Assembly (NCBI GenBank): GCA_015296085.1 | Contig: DVDT01000050.1 | Span: 178,204-242,203, forward strand | Direction: 5' to 3' | Length of the DNA: 64,000 nucleotides | Origin: Trichormus sp. M33_DOE_039 | GTDB taxonomy: Bacteria > Cyanobacteriota > Cyanobacteriia > Cyanobacteriales > Nostocaceae | Shown here: in pieces, positions 25,309-35,583 of the stretch | Position numbering within the stretch: the stretch's first letter is position 1 | Layout of the letters: each line of letters begins with the position of its first letter | Translations under genes and position numbers: made by a program | Notes under the pieces: generated by a model | Database searches by the model: none | Seen by the model: the letters and a program-made list of their open reading frames with translations, nothing else | What the model was told of the DNA's origin: nothing

Positions 25309-27501
25309 CTATTGACTATTTTTCTGTCGAACAGGTATTTGAATTCTAAATTCCGCGCCTTCACCAATGGTTGAGAAGCACTCTAATTTGCCACCATGCT
25401 TTTCTGTGATGATTTGATAGCTGATTGCCATGCCCATACCTGTACCTTTACCTATAGATTTAGTAGTAAAGAAGGGATCGAAGACGCGGTTTTTAACTTG
25501 TTCGGGTATTCCTGGGCCATTATCAGCGATCGCAATTTCTAACCATTGAGTATCGCTAGTAGAAGTGCGGATGGTAATTTGACTAGGATTTGCCTTGTTC
25601 TCCTCATGATTGCGCTTGAGGTTGACTTCATCTAAGGCATCAATGGCGTTGACCAGAATATTCATGAAAACTTGATTGAGTTGTCCAGGATAGCATTCTA
25701 CTAGTGGTAGGTTGCCATAGTCGCGAATAACGGCAATTGCTAGACATTCTGGCTTATCTTTAAGGCGGTGTTGCAGAATTAACAGTGTACTTTCGATGCC
25801 CTCATGAATATCCACTGCCTTAAATTCTGCTTCATCCATCCGAGAAAAATTCCGCAGTGATAACACAATGCTGCGAATGCGGTCAGTTCCCATTTTCATA
25901 GAAGATAACATCTTCTGCAAATCGTCGATCAAAAACTCCAAATCGATTTCTTCAGCTAGGGCTTGTATTTCTGGATCGTCAGGATGCCGTTCTTGGTAAA
26001 GGTGAATTATCTTCAGTAAATCTTGAGTAGATTCGTTCAGGTGGGCAATATTGCCGTGAATAAAGTTCACCGGATTATTAATTTCATGGGCGACACCTGC
26101 CACTAACTGACCCAAACTCGACATTTTTTCACCTTGAATCACCTGGGCTTGGGTGCGTTGCAACTCACTTAACGCAGTTTTGAGTTCAGCAGTACGTTCT
26201 TCTACCCGGTCTTCTAGTTCTGCCTTAGTAGCTTCTATCGCAGTAAAAAATTCACCTAATTGCCCTGCCATGTGATTAAATGATTGGGCCAGAACGTTGA
26301 GTTCCTGAATATTGCTGTGATCAACCTTTTGGTCTAATTTACCTGATGCGATCGCCTGACTGGCCAATTTCATTCGCAAAACTGGGCGGGTAATCCAGAC
26401 TGAAGTGAAATAACCAATCACCGTTGCTACAGCTAATGCCCCTAAACAAAGCGCGATGGTAGTTTGGTTGTTGGCATTGATGTTAGCCATGAAAGCTTTT
26501 TCTGGCACACTCACCACCACCAGCCAATCTAGTCCATATTGGTCACGCCAAGGGGTAACATAGACAAAATTACGTTCTTCCTGCCATTCGAGTTCCAATT
26601 TTTTCGGTTGAGTAATTGACTCAAACCCATTTCCTTGTTGCTGAATCTGTTTGGCAATCGCTTTGATTAAGGGGTCTGGGCTGTCAGTGGCTTGCAACCG
26701 TTGAATTTGATCATTGACTAGGGTGAACGGTTGCTGAGTGCTAGAGTTGGCAATCAACATGCCATTCCGTTCCATAATGAAAACCTGTCCCGAACGGCTA
26801 ACATCCAAACCTCGTAAAAATTCACTCAGTTTCAACAGATGAATATCAGAACCAACCATCCCCAGCAATCGGTTTTGTGCGTCATAGATGGGACGACCTG
26901 TACTAGCTGTAATATATGAATCATGATCAGCATTCCAAATGTAGACCCGTGACCAGATAGGTTTGCCTGCTTTTATTGGTTCTGTATACCAACTTTCGTT
27001 AAAGTTGTTGTAGTCATAGGTACTATTAACATGAGTACGATTACCTTGGTTATCAGTAGCGTAGTTTTTGCCGTTATTTGGTAACTTAGCTCCCCAATCA
27101 TCAATAGTTACCGTTTTTCCATCGTAACGAGCTGCTCCTGATCCTTCGCCTGTTGTCAATCCGATACCGATGTAGGTTAGGTCATAAGCTTGCATCAGTT
27201 TCCAAAAATACTTGCTGACAGTTTGGCGATCGCGCACATCCAATAATCCCATTGCAATGGCATCAGCATTAATTTGGTTAACCTTATGAGGAATAGCCAG
27301 ATAAGAATTGAGGTGTTGCTCGACTATCCCATTGGTTCGATCCATCAATTGATCTACCAACTCCTGCACTGCTTTCTGTCCATTTTTAAATGACAGGTAG
27401 CCTACCAAAGTCACTGCTCCGAAAATTTGCAGTACAAACGGAACAATCAGAACCATCTGTAATGGGAAAGCTTTAACTTTGCTGAAGTTATGCTTTTTCA
27501 T
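25309..27501 (-). CDS. Sensor histidine kinase with Cache and HAMP domains
   Basis: From the chosen ATG at 27501 (MKKHNFSK) the protein has about 730 residues. It has an N-terminal membrane helix, an extracytoplasmic double-Cache domain of about 300 residues, a second helix near 350, HAMP, a coiled coil, and a HisKA domain with the phospho-His in GVAHEINNPVNFIHG. The HATPase has ADNGPGIP and GTGMGMAI. It lacks a receiver, and no response regulator is adjacent. The kinase half closely resembles that of the 1891-residue kinase at 42172. An in-frame start at 27546 would add 15 residues; the GGAAAAAGAG before 27501 favours the shorter form. Cache domains bind small ligands such as amino acids. 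Confidence 0.9.
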   Translation of the reverse strand: MKKHNFSKVKAFPLQMVLIVPFVLQIFGAVTLVGYLSFKNGQKAVQELVDQLMDRTNGIVEQHLNSYLAIPHKVNQINADAIAMGLLDVRDRQTVSKYFWKLMQAYDLTYIGIGLTTGEGSGAARYDGKTVTIDDWGAKLPNNGKNYATDNQGNRTHVNSTYDYNNFNESWYTEPIKAGKPIWSRVYIWNADHDSYITASTGRPIYDAQNRLLGMVGSDIHLLKLSEFLRGLDVSRSGQVFIMERNGMLIANSSTQQPFTLVNDQIQRLQATDSPDPLIKAIAKQIQQQGNGFESITQPKKLELEWQEERNFVYVTPWRDQYGLDWLVVVSVPEKAFMANINANNQTTIALCLGALAVATVIGYFTSVWITRPVLRMKLASQAIASGKLDQKVDHSNIQELNVLAQSFNHMAGQLGEFFTAIEATKAELEDRVEERTAELKTALSELQRTQAQVIQGEKMSSLGQLVAGVAHEINNPVNFIHGNIAHLNESTQDLLKIIHLYQERHPDDPEIQALAEEIDLEFLIDDLQKMLSSMKMGTDRIRSIVLSLRNFSRMDEAEFKAVDIHEGIESTLLILQHRLKDKPECLAIAVIRDYGNLPLVECYPGQLNQVFMNILVNAIDALDEVNLKRNHEENKANPSQITIRTSTSDTQWLEIAIADNGPGIPEQVKNRVFDPFFTTKSIGKGTGMGMAISYQIITEKHGGKLECFSTIGEGAEFRIQIPVRQKNSQ

Positions 27502-28094
27502 ATCTCTTTTTCCATTTGTAAACCGCGTCAGCGTTTGACTTAGCAAGTACAGGCAATTAAAAACTATGAGCCAAGCTTTATACTTACAATGGCTAGTATT
27601 CCCACATAAGAATTAACACCAACAGGACATACCAGAATTCAAGAAAAAACAAAGCAACGGGTAAAAATCACATCGCTTTGTATCTGCTCAGAATTATTTC
27701 CCCTGAAAGGCGATCGCTCTAGGTTTAGTTATTTTCCATCCCGATATAAAGCGATCGCTAAACGCCTGCAAATCTCCGAACACATCGTCAAGTTTCATCT
27801 ATACATCAATTTTTCAGAAGCTTTTTGTCTCCACCCGCACCTATACATGAGTCACGAAAAATCAAGGTTTGAAACAAGGGTATAGGGTATAGGTTGTTCA
27901 AAACCCTTATACCATTTCACGAAAAACCTGATACAGATGTAAACCCTGAAAGTTTTGCTGCATCTCAGTTTTTTAATTGCGAATTGCGAATTGCGAATTG
28001 TGAATTGGTATTACACCCTCACACCCTTACACCCTTACACCCTTACACCCTCCCAAAGCAAAAAGTCTTGTTGCGTAAATCCTGAGCTTTTCTC
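27502..28094. other. Intergenic region with two tandem heptamer arrays
   Basis: No gene was recognised. Two HIP1-centred segments (27711-27720 and near 27752) and the two arrays listed below occupy most of the 590 bases. Confidence 0.6.
27975..28052. repeat. Adjacent tandem arrays GCGAATT and ACACCCTT
   Basis: ATTGCGA is repeated four times with one variant (27975-28008), then an ACACCCTT/ACACCCT array of five units follows (28011-28052). Both are heptamer-type short tandem repeats and lie just beyond the 3' end of the GNAT gene. Confidence 0.8.
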
Positions 28095-28976
28095 CTAAAC
28101 ACTCTCCTGGAACAGTACCAAACCAAATTCCTCTCCAGTGCGACGAAAACCAATTCCGCGATATGCTGTCTGTGCCGCCAAATTGTTGGGATTAGTAAAC
28201 AGAATAGCTCGTTCTACACCTTGGGATTTTGCCTCTAGCAATGACCCAGCCACCACACATTTAGCGTAACCTCTGCCCCGCAATCCAGGTGGTGTCCACA
28301 CTCCACCAATCTGCACAATGTCAGGTAAACGCCCATTAAACGCAGAGTAAGCCACAGGAGTATTTTCTGCTACTAATACCCAGTGGGTAGCCATAGTTTG
28401 ATGCGCTTCCAGGGTTTGACGACAAGTTAATCGCAAATCTGGGGTTGCTAATTCTCCCAAAACTTCTAAGCGATAGGCAACACTCCAATCGGTGAGCAAA
28501 TCTAACTCTTCTAGATACGGTAAACGACATTGCACCTTGCCTGATGTTAAAGCTGGAGGTATTTGTAAATCTTGTAGTCTCAACGAAAATAATATCTCTC
28601 GCTCATCTAAATTAGTGGGTTGATTAGCTAGTCCTAATACCTGTTTGGTAGCCGCGACTTGGGATGCTGGCCCTGCAATACCAAAGATGGTTTGACCCGA
28701 TTGTGCCACAGCTACTTGCACCACTTCCTCTAGATAAATAGGTGCTTGCACCACTACCATTCCGTTCCAATAATGGGCAGCTACCGCAACTATCTGATGA
28801 TCTACAATAGCAGCTACATAAGTTCCCTGAAATCTTGCACCGTGGTTAATCAGTCCCGCATTTCGGCAATTTGAGCGCAAAAACATCGAAGTATCAACGT
28901 GTTGCAAGAGAAAGTTTTCTAGCAACGCTTCGTCTCCAGGTTGTAGAGTTTTTAAGGTATGCACAGTATTCGTCAT
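28095..28976 (-). CDS. GNAT family N-acetyltransferase
   Basis: The 293-residue protein has an N-terminal GNAT-like half and a C-terminal catalytic GNAT domain (about 165-290). The acetyl-CoA pyrophosphate loop is PPGLRGRGYAKCVV, preceded by the beta-4 strand IVQIGGVWT, and a late NPNNLAAQTAYRGIGF motif is present. The substrate is unknown. The ATG lies inside TAATGAC/TTGACTG heptamer repeats and lacks a Shine-Dalgarno site, so translation may begin inefficiently or the true start could lie downstream. It is divergent from the M50 protease gene. Confidence 0.88.
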   Translation of the reverse strand: MTNTVHTLKTLQPGDEALLENFLLQHVDTSMFLRSNCRNAGLINHGARFQGTYVAAIVDHQIVAVAAHYWNGMVVVQAPIYLEEVVQVAVAQSGQTIFGIAGPASQVAATKQVLGLANQPTNLDEREILFSLRLQDLQIPPALTSGKVQCRLPYLEELDLLTDWSVAYRLEVLGELATPDLRLTCRQTLEAHQTMATHWVLVAENTPVAYSAFNGRLPDIVQIGGVWTPPGLRGRGYAKCVVAGSLLEAKSQGVERAILFTNPNNLAAQTAYRGIGFRRTGEEFGLVLFQESV

Positions 28977-29107
28977 TAGTTATTAGTCAACAGTCAACAA
29001 TCCTTATTCAGAAATTACTCTACCTTTTGCTAGAGGCAACAATAACAATCATTTTCTAAGCTTTGGGTGATTTAGTGTTATCTTTTGCGCTCACGCAAAA
29101 GCAGGTT

Positions 29108-30235
29108 ATGCAAGGTTTTCGCTTAGGTTCTATTTCCGGTTTTGAAATCCGAATAGACTTGTCTTGGTTACTAATTTTCTTTCTTGTTCTATGGACTTTA
29201 AGTGCAGGTTTATTCCCTACTAATTATCCCGGACTTGACAATGCTACTTATCTTGGCATGGGCATAGTAGCAACCCTGCTGTTTTTTGCATCGTTACTAG
29301 CACATGAACTTTCTCACTCTTTTGTCGCTAGGTCAAAAGGTATTCCGGTTGAAGGTATTACTCTCTTTATCTTTGGTGGAGTGTCGCGCACCCGTGTAGA
29401 TGCTTCCCACCCAGGGGATGAGTTTCAAATAGCCATTATTGGCCCTATAACCAGCTTGATACTCGCTGCCCTATTTGGCTTGCTCTGGTATATTGGCCAC
29501 ATTTCTGGTTGGAGTGTGGTAGTTAATGGCGTAACTTCCTACTTAGCATCTATTAATTTGGCTCTGGCTATCTTTAATATGTTGCCAGGATTTCCTTTAG
29601 ATGGTGGCCGCGTATTTCGTTCCCTATTGTGGAAATACACTAACAACCTGAAAAAAGCTACACAAATTGCTTCTACAGGTGGTAAATGGCTTGGTTATTT
29701 ATTGATTGCACTAGGTTTATTGCAGACATTTGCTGGTGCAGTTTTAGGTGGACTTTGGTTTATTCTCATTGGCTGGTTTCTCTACACTGCCGCTGAAGCT
29801 AGTTACGAGGAAATTTTGCTGCGTACCAGTTTACAGGGAGTACGCGCAAGGGAAATTATGACACCCTATCCAGAAACGGTAAATGCTGATTTGACAATAC
29901 AAGAATTAGTGGATAAATATTTTCTCAGTCGGCGTTATCAGTCTTTTCCAGTTCTGGAAAATAGTAAACCAATAGGGATGATTACCTTGAATCAAGTTAG
30001 AGATATTCCGCGAGAAGAATGGGTGTATCGCACTGTTCAAGAGACAATGATTCCTAATGAACAGGGGTTAAGTGCGAGTCCAGAGGAACAAATGCCTCAA
30101 ATACTACAAAAAATGCAAGAGTCTGGGGTCAGAAGAGTATTAGTCACTCAAGATGGTTTGCTGACAGGCATCATTACCTCCAATGATATAGCAAACTGGC
30201 TACAGCGGCGACGCGAGCTAGGGTCAGTGGGTTAA
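29108..30235 (+). CDS. Site-2-protease family M50 metalloprotease with two CBS domains
   Basis: The membrane protein has the zinc motif HELSH in LLAHELSHSFVAR and the third-ligand motif NMLPGFPLDGGRV, over about six helices (residues 10-230). The C-terminal 130 residues form a CBS pair (REIMTPYPETVNAD ... LTGIITSNDIANWL). It belongs to the cytoplasmic-CBS branch of the M50 family, where adenosine ligands on the CBS pair are thought to modulate intramembrane proteolysis. The ATG at 29108 (MQGFRLGSI) is chosen; a TTG at 29063 would add 15 residues. Its substrate is not identifiable. Confidence 0.9.
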   Translation: MQGFRLGSISGFEIRIDLSWLLIFFLVLWTLSAGLFPTNYPGLDNATYLGMGIVATLLFFASLLAHELSHSFVARSKGIPVEGITLFIFGGVSRTRVDASHPGDEFQIAIIGPITSLILAALFGLLWYIGHISGWSVVVNGVTSYLASINLALAIFNMLPGFPLDGGRVFRSLLWKYTNNLKKATQIASTGGKWLGYLLIALGLLQTFAGAVLGGLWFILIGWFLYTAAEASYEEILLRTSLQGVRAREIMTPYPETVNADLTIQELVDKYFLSRRYQSFPVLENSKPIGMITLNQVRDIPREEWVYRTVQETMIPNEQGLSASPEEQMPQILQKMQESGVRRVLVTQDGLLTGIITSNDIANWLQRRRELGSVG

Positions 30236-30286
30236 TTATTCAAATATAAGACAGAAGAGAGAGGGTTGAAACTAAATAATCAGCCA

Positions 30287-30679
30287 CTAGTGGAAAATGT
30301 TTTTATGAGAGTTTTTCTTATCTTTTTCAGGTGAATATTCGGAACAGCTTTTAGCTTCTTCTGTCATGACAATAGAAGGATTGACCGCACATTTTAAATA
30401 ATGATTATTGGCATAAAATTTACATTTTTGGCAGGGTAATCGATGTGAACCTTTAATGGAAATGACCATTTTATCTTCTAAAATAGTCCGAATCTTGCGC
30501 AACATGATGAAGAAGATAACCCAGCTGAATATTAAACCAATAGGAGTTAAAGAAATCGCTAAATCAGGAATAATTAGACTGTCTGATGGGGATGATTTAG
30601 CTTGAATTTCACTGATGCTTTCTTGCCGAATATTATGATTTAGGTCTAATTTATTTTGTAATAGTCGAGCAGCGGTCAT
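30287..30679 (-). CDS. Membrane protein with conserved cysteine motif, function unknown
   Basis: The 130-residue protein has one hydrophobic segment (about 43-62). A C-terminal cysteine cluster follows: LPCQKCKFYANNHYLKCAV and then SCSEYSP. The CxxC...C...C spacing could bind a metal or iron-sulfur cluster. A similar NxYLKCAVxP pattern occurs in small cyanobacterial proteins, which suggests a real gene; I know of no assigned function. It is isolated, between the M50 gene (convergent) and a long AT-rich gap. Confidence 0.7.
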   Translation of the reverse strand: MTAARLLQNKLDLNHNIRQESISEIQAKSSPSDSLIIPDLAISLTPIGLIFSWVIFFIMLRKIRTILEDKMVISIKGSHRLPCQKCKFYANNHYLKCAVNPSIVMTEEAKSCSEYSPEKDKKNSHKNIFH

Positions 30680-31368
30680 ATTACATACCCTTGGATATAG
30701 TTATTGAGAACAATGATATTTTTATCCCGGTTTGGTCATTTACAGAATAATTGAAGACCATTAAAATATAGTCTTAAGAGCAGATTTGCTCAATATTTCA
30801 TCAAATTGGGCAATTAATCGCGTTTGATGAAATGGTTGATAGCTGGTTTATGACTAAATATATGCAATAAAGTAACATATTTAGCTCAGTAAGTTATTCC
30901 AGCTAAAGCCTTTATTACTCACTTAATTATATGTTTAGCAGAAGAAAATTTTTGCCATCTCTGCCAATAGTTTTGCTTGTGTTTTTTTGTTGTATATCCA
31001 AAGTTATAGATTAAGGACTTAAAATTTAATTGTATCTTCATATGTTAAAATTATTGCCAGAAAAGCAGCAAAGCAATCTTCGTTTTTAAGTACTCAAAGC
31101 TGCTGTTTTATATTCAAAATTAAAATTTATATTTTTCTACACTTTCTTTGAATCAGAATAACAGTGAGTTAATCTGTAGTTAATATAATCTCAGGATTTA
31201 TTAAAAAATCAAATTTAATTATCTAGATGATGCAAGGTAAAAATAGAGTATTATTTTGTGTATTGAATGCAATAATTTTTGTGTTAGCAACATTTTTATG
31301 ATCAGATGATTGCTGCAAAAAACAGAAAGCTGATTTAGTAGTTTCTATAAGTTTTGAGGTGAAAGTTT
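30680..31368. other. Intergenic AT-rich region upstream of sodA
   Basis: These 690 bases carry no recognisable gene. A perfect 11-bp inverted repeat (ATTTCATCAAA at 30795, TTTGATGAAAT at 30823, spacer 17) lies 540 bases before sodA and could be an operator or a terminator. Confidence 0.55.
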
Positions 31369-32148
31369 ATGTTTCGATTCTTGCAAAAGACATTTGCTTT
31401 GCTGTTGACAGTAATTTTGCTGGTTGCTTGTGGAACAATGCCATCAGCTGAGTCGCAGTCTCTCCAAGGTACAAAAACTAATGCTAAGTCTGCTTTACCC
31501 GTAGCTTATCCTGATCAAGAATTAAGTGCTTCTCCTGCCAAGTTACCACCATTGCCTTATGACTACACAGCTTTGAGTCAAGCGATCGATGCTGAAACGA
31601 TGAAACTGCATCATGATGCACATCACGCCAGCTATGTCAATAATTTAAATGATGCTCTCAAGGATTCCCCGGAACTACAAAAAAAGAGTGTTGAAGCGAT
31701 ACTCAGGGATTTGGACAGCGTACCAGAAAAGATTCGGACAAAGGTACGAAATAATGGTGGGGGACACTTGAACCACACTATTTTTTGGCAAATCATGAGT
31801 CCTGATGGTGGTGGACAACCAACTGGGGAACTTGCCAAAGAAATTGACCAAACTTTTGGCAGTTTTGATGCTTTTAAAAAAGAATTTAACGCTGCTGGTG
31901 CTGGTCGTTTTGGTAGTGGTTGGGTTTGGTTAGTGCGTAATTCTCAAGGTAAGCTGGAGATTACGACCACCGCTAATCAAGATAGTCCGATTATGGAAGG
32001 TTTATATCCAATTATGGGAAATGATGTCTGGGAACACGCCTACTATTTGAGATATCGCAACCGTCGTCCTGAGTATTTGAACAATTGGTGGAATGTGACA
32101 AATTGGACAGAGATTAATAAGCGATCGCAAGCTTCATTAAAATCATAA
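31369..32148 (+). CDS. sodA: Superoxide dismutase (Mn), lipoprotein-type N-terminus
   Basis: The 259-residue protein carries a signal sequence with lipobox LVAC (Cys21), a linker of about 35 residues, then a full Fe/Mn SOD domain. Metal ligands are visible: H in [11 protein letters not shown] in [11 protein letters not shown], and D/H in [10 protein letters not shown]. The NQDSP segment (Gln in the outer shell) favours manganese. It detoxifies superoxide, and its anchor suggests a periplasmic or thylakoid-lumen surface location, which is inference from the signal. AGGTGAAAG precedes the ATG. Single gene, convergent with ureC. Confidence 0.95.
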   Translation: MFRFLQKTFALLLTVILLVACGTMPSAESQSLQGTKTNAKSALPVAYPDQELSASPAKLPPLPYDYTALSQAIDAETMKLHHDAHHASYVNNLNDALKDSPELQKKSVEAILRDLDSVPEKIRTKVRNNGGGHLNHTIFWQIMSPDGGGQPTGELAKEIDQTFGSFDAFKKEFNAAGAGRFGSGWVWLVRNSQGKLEITTTANQDSPIMEGLYPIMGNDVWEHAYYLRYRNRRPEYLNNWWNVTNWTEINKRSQASLKS

Positions 32149-32261
32149 GTTAGAGAATGGGGAAGTTATTAGGGTGGGTCAGTACAAATAATTTCTTGGT
32201 ATGTCAAGGATTTCGCTAACTGACGCACCCTACACAGTGGATATTTTTTGTTTGGCAGTCC

Positions 32262-33968
32262 CTAAAACAAAAAGTATCTTTGTGCCATCGGTAAAACTGT
32301 AGCGGGTTCACAAGTCAACAACTCACCATCAGCTTTAACTTCATAAGTTTCAGGATCTACTTCTATGTCAGGTAAAGCATCATTGAGTTTCATATCCTGT
32401 TTAGTTAATTGACGTGTTCCAGAAACTGCAACGGCTGATTTTTTCAACCCCAATTGCTGGGGAATGTCTCTAGCTAAAGCGGCTTGAGAAACAAAGGTTA
32501 AAGATGTGGTGTGCTTCGCACCAGCAAAACTACCAAACATCGGTCGCATATGCACAGGTTGGGGTGTGGGGATACTGGCGTTAGCATCTCCCATCTGTGA
32601 CCACGCAATCATTCCACCTTTAATAACTATCTCTGGTTTTACGCCGAAAAATGCCGGTCGCCACAAGCATAAATCTGCAAGTTTTCCTTCCTCTACAGAA
32701 CCGACATATTCAGCAATCCCATGTGTAATTGCGGGGTTAATCGTGTATTTTGCCACATATCTCTTAGCCCGCAAATTATCGGCTTCCCCATCTGTGCCTA
32801 GACTTCCCCGTTGCACCTTCATTTTATGGGCTGTTTGCCAAGTACGAATGATGACTTCTCCTACCCTGCCCATCGCCTGAGAATCGGAGGCAATCATGCT
32901 AAACGCGCCTAAGTCGTGGAGAATATCTTCGGCGGCGATGGTTTCCCGACGGATGCGGGATTCAGCAAAGGCGACATCTTCAGGGATACTGGGGTCGAGG
33001 TGATGACATACCATCAACATATCTAAATGTTCATCTAAGGTGTTGAGGGTATAAGGCCGGGTGGGGTTGGTGGAAGATGGAAGGACATTGGTTTCACCGC
33101 AGACTTTGATAATGTCTGGTGCGTGTCCTCCACCTGCGCCTTCGGTGTGGTAGGTGTGGATGACGCGATGTTTAAAGGCGGCGATGGTATCTTCAACAAA
33201 TCCAGCTTCGTTGAGAGTGTCGGTGTGTATCGCTACTTGCACATCATATTCATCGGCGACACTGAGACAAGTATCAATAGAGGCAGGTGTTGTTCCCCAG
33301 TCTTCATGCAGCTTTAACCCCATTGCACCGGCTAAAACTTGTTCGACTAAGCCTTGGGATTGGCTGGTGTTTCCTTTACCTAAAAAACCTAAATTCATCG
33401 GGAAAGCATCAGCGGCTTGTAGCATCCGGTAGATGTTCCAGGGGCCTGGGGTGCAGGTGGTGGCGTTTGTACCGGTGGCGGGGCCTGTACCACCGCCAAT
33501 CATCGTGGTGATTCCAGAGGCGATCGCTACTTCAATTTGTTGGGGACAGATAAAATGAATATGGCTATCAATACCGCCAGCCGTGAGAATCATCCCTTCC
33601 CCGGCTAAGGCTTCTGTGCCAGGGCCGATAATAATATCTATATTGTCTTGAATATATGGATTGCCAGCTTTCCCAATTTTAAAGATTTTGCCGTTTTTAA
33701 TGCCGATATCTGCTTTGACTATTCCCCACCAATCGAGAATCAAAGCGTTAGTAATGACTAAGTCTACTGCACCATCAGCGTTAGCAATGGGGGATTGTCC
33801 CATCCCATCACGGATGACCTTACCACCGCCAAATTTCACTTCGTCGCCGTAGGTGGTAAAGTCTTGTTCTACTTGGATAAATAATTCTGTGTCGGCTAGG
33901 CGGATGCGATCGCCTACTGTGGGGCCGTAAGTTTCTGCGTAAGCGCGGCGAGATATTCTATATGGCAT
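32262..33968 (-). CDS. ureC: Urease alpha subunit
   Basis: The 568-residue catalytic subunit hydrolyses urea to ammonia and carbamate using a dinuclear nickel centre. Metal and active-site residues are all present: His136 and His138 (DSHIH), the carbamylated Lys219 (GLKLHEDWG), His248, His274, Asp362 (ASDSQ) and the flap Cys321-His322. It is the last gene of a minus-strand cluster ureD-ureA-uma2-ureB-ureC, 47 bases after ureB. The nickel chaperones UreE, UreF and UreG are not encoded in the window. Confidence 0.98.
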   Translation of the reverse strand: MPYRISRRAYAETYGPTVGDRIRLADTELFIQVEQDFTTYGDEVKFGGGKVIRDGMGQSPIANADGAVDLVITNALILDWWGIVKADIGIKNGKIFKIGKAGNPYIQDNIDIIIGPGTEALAGEGMILTAGGIDSHIHFICPQQIEVAIASGITTMIGGGTGPATGTNATTCTPGPWNIYRMLQAADAFPMNLGFLGKGNTSQSQGLVEQVLAGAMGLKLHEDWGTTPASIDTCLSVADEYDVQVAIHTDTLNEAGFVEDTIAAFKHRVIHTYHTEGAGGGHAPDIIKVCGETNVLPSSTNPTRPYTLNTLDEHLDMLMVCHHLDPSIPEDVAFAESRIRRETIAAEDILHDLGAFSMIASDSQAMGRVGEVIIRTWQTAHKMKVQRGSLGTDGEADNLRAKRYVAKYTINPAITHGIAEYVGSVEEGKLADLCLWRPAFFGVKPEIVIKGGMIAWSQMGDANASIPTPQPVHMRPMFGSFAGAKHTTSLTFVSQAALARDIPQQLGLKKSAVAVSGTRQLTKQDMKLNDALPDIEVDPETYEVKADGELLTCEPATVLPMAQRYFLF

Positions 33969-34015
33969 AATACACTCCTGGAAACTGAGGTCATCATTGT
34001 CAGATGATATCTGCG

Positions 34016-34327
34016 TTAATTTGATAATTGTCCATTCACTTTGGCATTAAATCCATAAACTTGACGACTACCAACTAAAGGCACTAAAGTTATTTCCTTC
34101 TCATCACCTGGTTCAAACCGCACTGCTGTTCCGGCTGGAATATCTAACCGCATTCCTAATGCTTGTTTTCGCTCAAAGTTCAGTGCATTATTTACCTCAT
34201 AGAAATGAAAATGTGAACCGACTTGAATCGGGCGATCGCCTGTATTTGCTACTTTTAATTTCACAGTTGGACGACCAGCATTTAATTCAATTTCACCTGC
34301 TGGTGTAATTATTTCACCTGGAATCAT
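34016..34327 (-). CDS. ureB: Urease beta subunit
   Basis: The 103-residue protein begins [18 protein letters not shown], the standard UreB start, and contains the [20 protein letters not shown] signature. It is a structural subunit of the (UreABC)3 complex. It follows the Uma2 gene after 15 bases and precedes ureC after 47 bases, so the three are very likely cotranscribed. Confidence 0.97.
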   Translation of the reverse strand: MIPGEIITPAGEIELNAGRPTVKLKVANTGDRPIQVGSHFHFYEVNNALNFERKQALGMRLDIPAGTAVRFEPGDEKEITLVPLVGSRQVYGFNAKVNGQLSN

Positions 34328-34342
34328 ATCAGTCTGAATTCC

Positions 34343-35095
34343 TTATAAATTAGGTAAATTATTGGGATCAATACCTTGCGATCTCAAATAAGCCATCAGT
34401 CGTTCTTTTTGTTGTTGTTCCTGTTCTGCACGTTGGCGTTCCTGTTCAATTTGTTCCACAGCCCAAGGTAGCAAATTACCCTCTTGATTCCACCAACGTA
34501 ACCAATAACCAGTCCGCCCTTCTTTTGTTCCTTGCCATGTTCCCAGATATAAACCCATTGCATTTACCCAATGACGACCATTCTCATCAGGTAGCTTTAA
34601 TTCATACCGATTATTTTCGAGTTGATGATATTCTAATAATCCTCCATCTGGCTCAAAAATGATATAGATGGGAACTTGCAAAATTTGTTCATAAAAAAAC
34701 CATCTTCCTGGCGGATAAGTGCGTTTAACAGAATATTCTCCCCCGTCATTATCTGAGAGAAATTCCATCACAATTAATGGAATTTCACCTTCTAAAATCG
34801 GGGTGTAACTTTTGCGGTTACTGATAATTTCCTTAACTGATGGCACATACACCCAGTCTGGTGCTTTAATTACAAGTTGTTCGTTAACAGTTGCACACAA
34901 TCCAAAGTTGGAAGCTATTAACATTTGTGGTTGGATAAACCCACCGATTTCTAAACTTTCGCGCAAAGCACCAGCGAGTAGTGGCTGACCTGTATTCTCC
35001 ACCGGTTCGTCCTCTAGTTTAAAATCTTTGGGTAAGGCTTCCCAAGTTATGATTAATTCCGTTTGGGGTTTAGTTGTACTGAGTTGAGTTACCAT
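34343..35095 (-). CDS. Uma2 family (DUF820) protein inserted in the urease operon
   Basis: The 250-residue protein has the Uma2 fold (PD-(D/E)XK-like): DWVYVPSV near 80, IVMEFLSDND with the E-x-x-S/D segment near 110-120, and a C-terminal charged coiled coil (EQERQRAEQEQQQ, about 215-235). Uma2 proteins are abundant in cyanobacteria and have no established role. The gene lies between ureA and ureB on the same strand, 15 bases from ureB and 160 from ureA. It is unlike other urease genes and probably arrived by insertion or transfer. Confidence 0.85.
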   Translation of the reverse strand: MVTQLSTTKPQTELIITWEALPKDFKLEDEPVENTGQPLLAGALRESLEIGGFIQPQMLIASNFGLCATVNEQLVIKAPDWVYVPSVKEIISNRKSYTPILEGEIPLIVMEFLSDNDGGEYSVKRTYPPGRWFFYEQILQVPIYIIFEPDGGLLEYHQLENNRYELKLPDENGRHWVNAMGLYLGTWQGTKEGRTGYWLRWWNQEGNLLPWAVEQIEQERQRAEQEQQQKERLMAYLRSQGIDPNNLPNL

Positions 35096-35255
35096 AGTTA
35101 ATTCAAAATTAAGAAACGGATTGATAACAGTTATTTTAATTTTAAGTATTAATATCTAGTGTGGAAGGAATTTAGCTTATACAAGACGTAATTTAAGTTA
35201 ATTGTATCAAGAAAACATTAACTGATGGAAAAAAGGTAACGTTTACACTCTCAGA

Positions 35256-35558
35256 TTAACGAATCGGGTGATGTACTGTGACTAATTTTGTACCATCAGG
35301 AAATGTTGCTTCCACCTGAACTTCATGCACCATTTCCGGTACACCTGCCATGACATCATCTCTGGTTAATAAAGTTGTGCCATAACTCATCAATTCTGCT
35401 ACTGTATTTCCATCCCTCGCACCTTCTAAAATTGCAGCTGAAATATAAGCCACTGCTTCAGGATAATTTAATTTCAGTCCTCTATTTTTACGCCTTTCTG
35501 CTAACAAAGCGGCGGTAAAAATCAATAATTTATCTTTTTCTTGTGGTGTAAGTTGCAT
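35256..35558 (-). CDS. ureA: Urease gamma subunit
   Basis: The 100-residue protein begins [20 protein letters not shown], and contains [12 protein letters not shown] and [24 protein letters not shown] at its end, all standard UreA. The ATG at 35558 has AAAGGAG 8 bases upstream and is preferred over a longer frame from 35633. It follows ureD after 25 bases and forms the first structural gene of the cluster. Confidence 0.98.
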   Translation of the reverse strand: MQLTPQEKDKLLIFTAALLAERRKNRGLKLNYPEAVAYISAAILEGARDGNTVAELMSYGTTLLTRDDVMAGVPEMVHEVQVEATFPDGTKLVTVHHPIR

Positions 35559-35583
35559 TCGGTTTTTCTCCTTTGCAAGTTGC

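Noticed and set aside
27975..28052. Tandem array that could be mistaken for a CRISPR
   Set aside because: Units are only seven to eight bases with no spacers, so it is a short tandem repeat.
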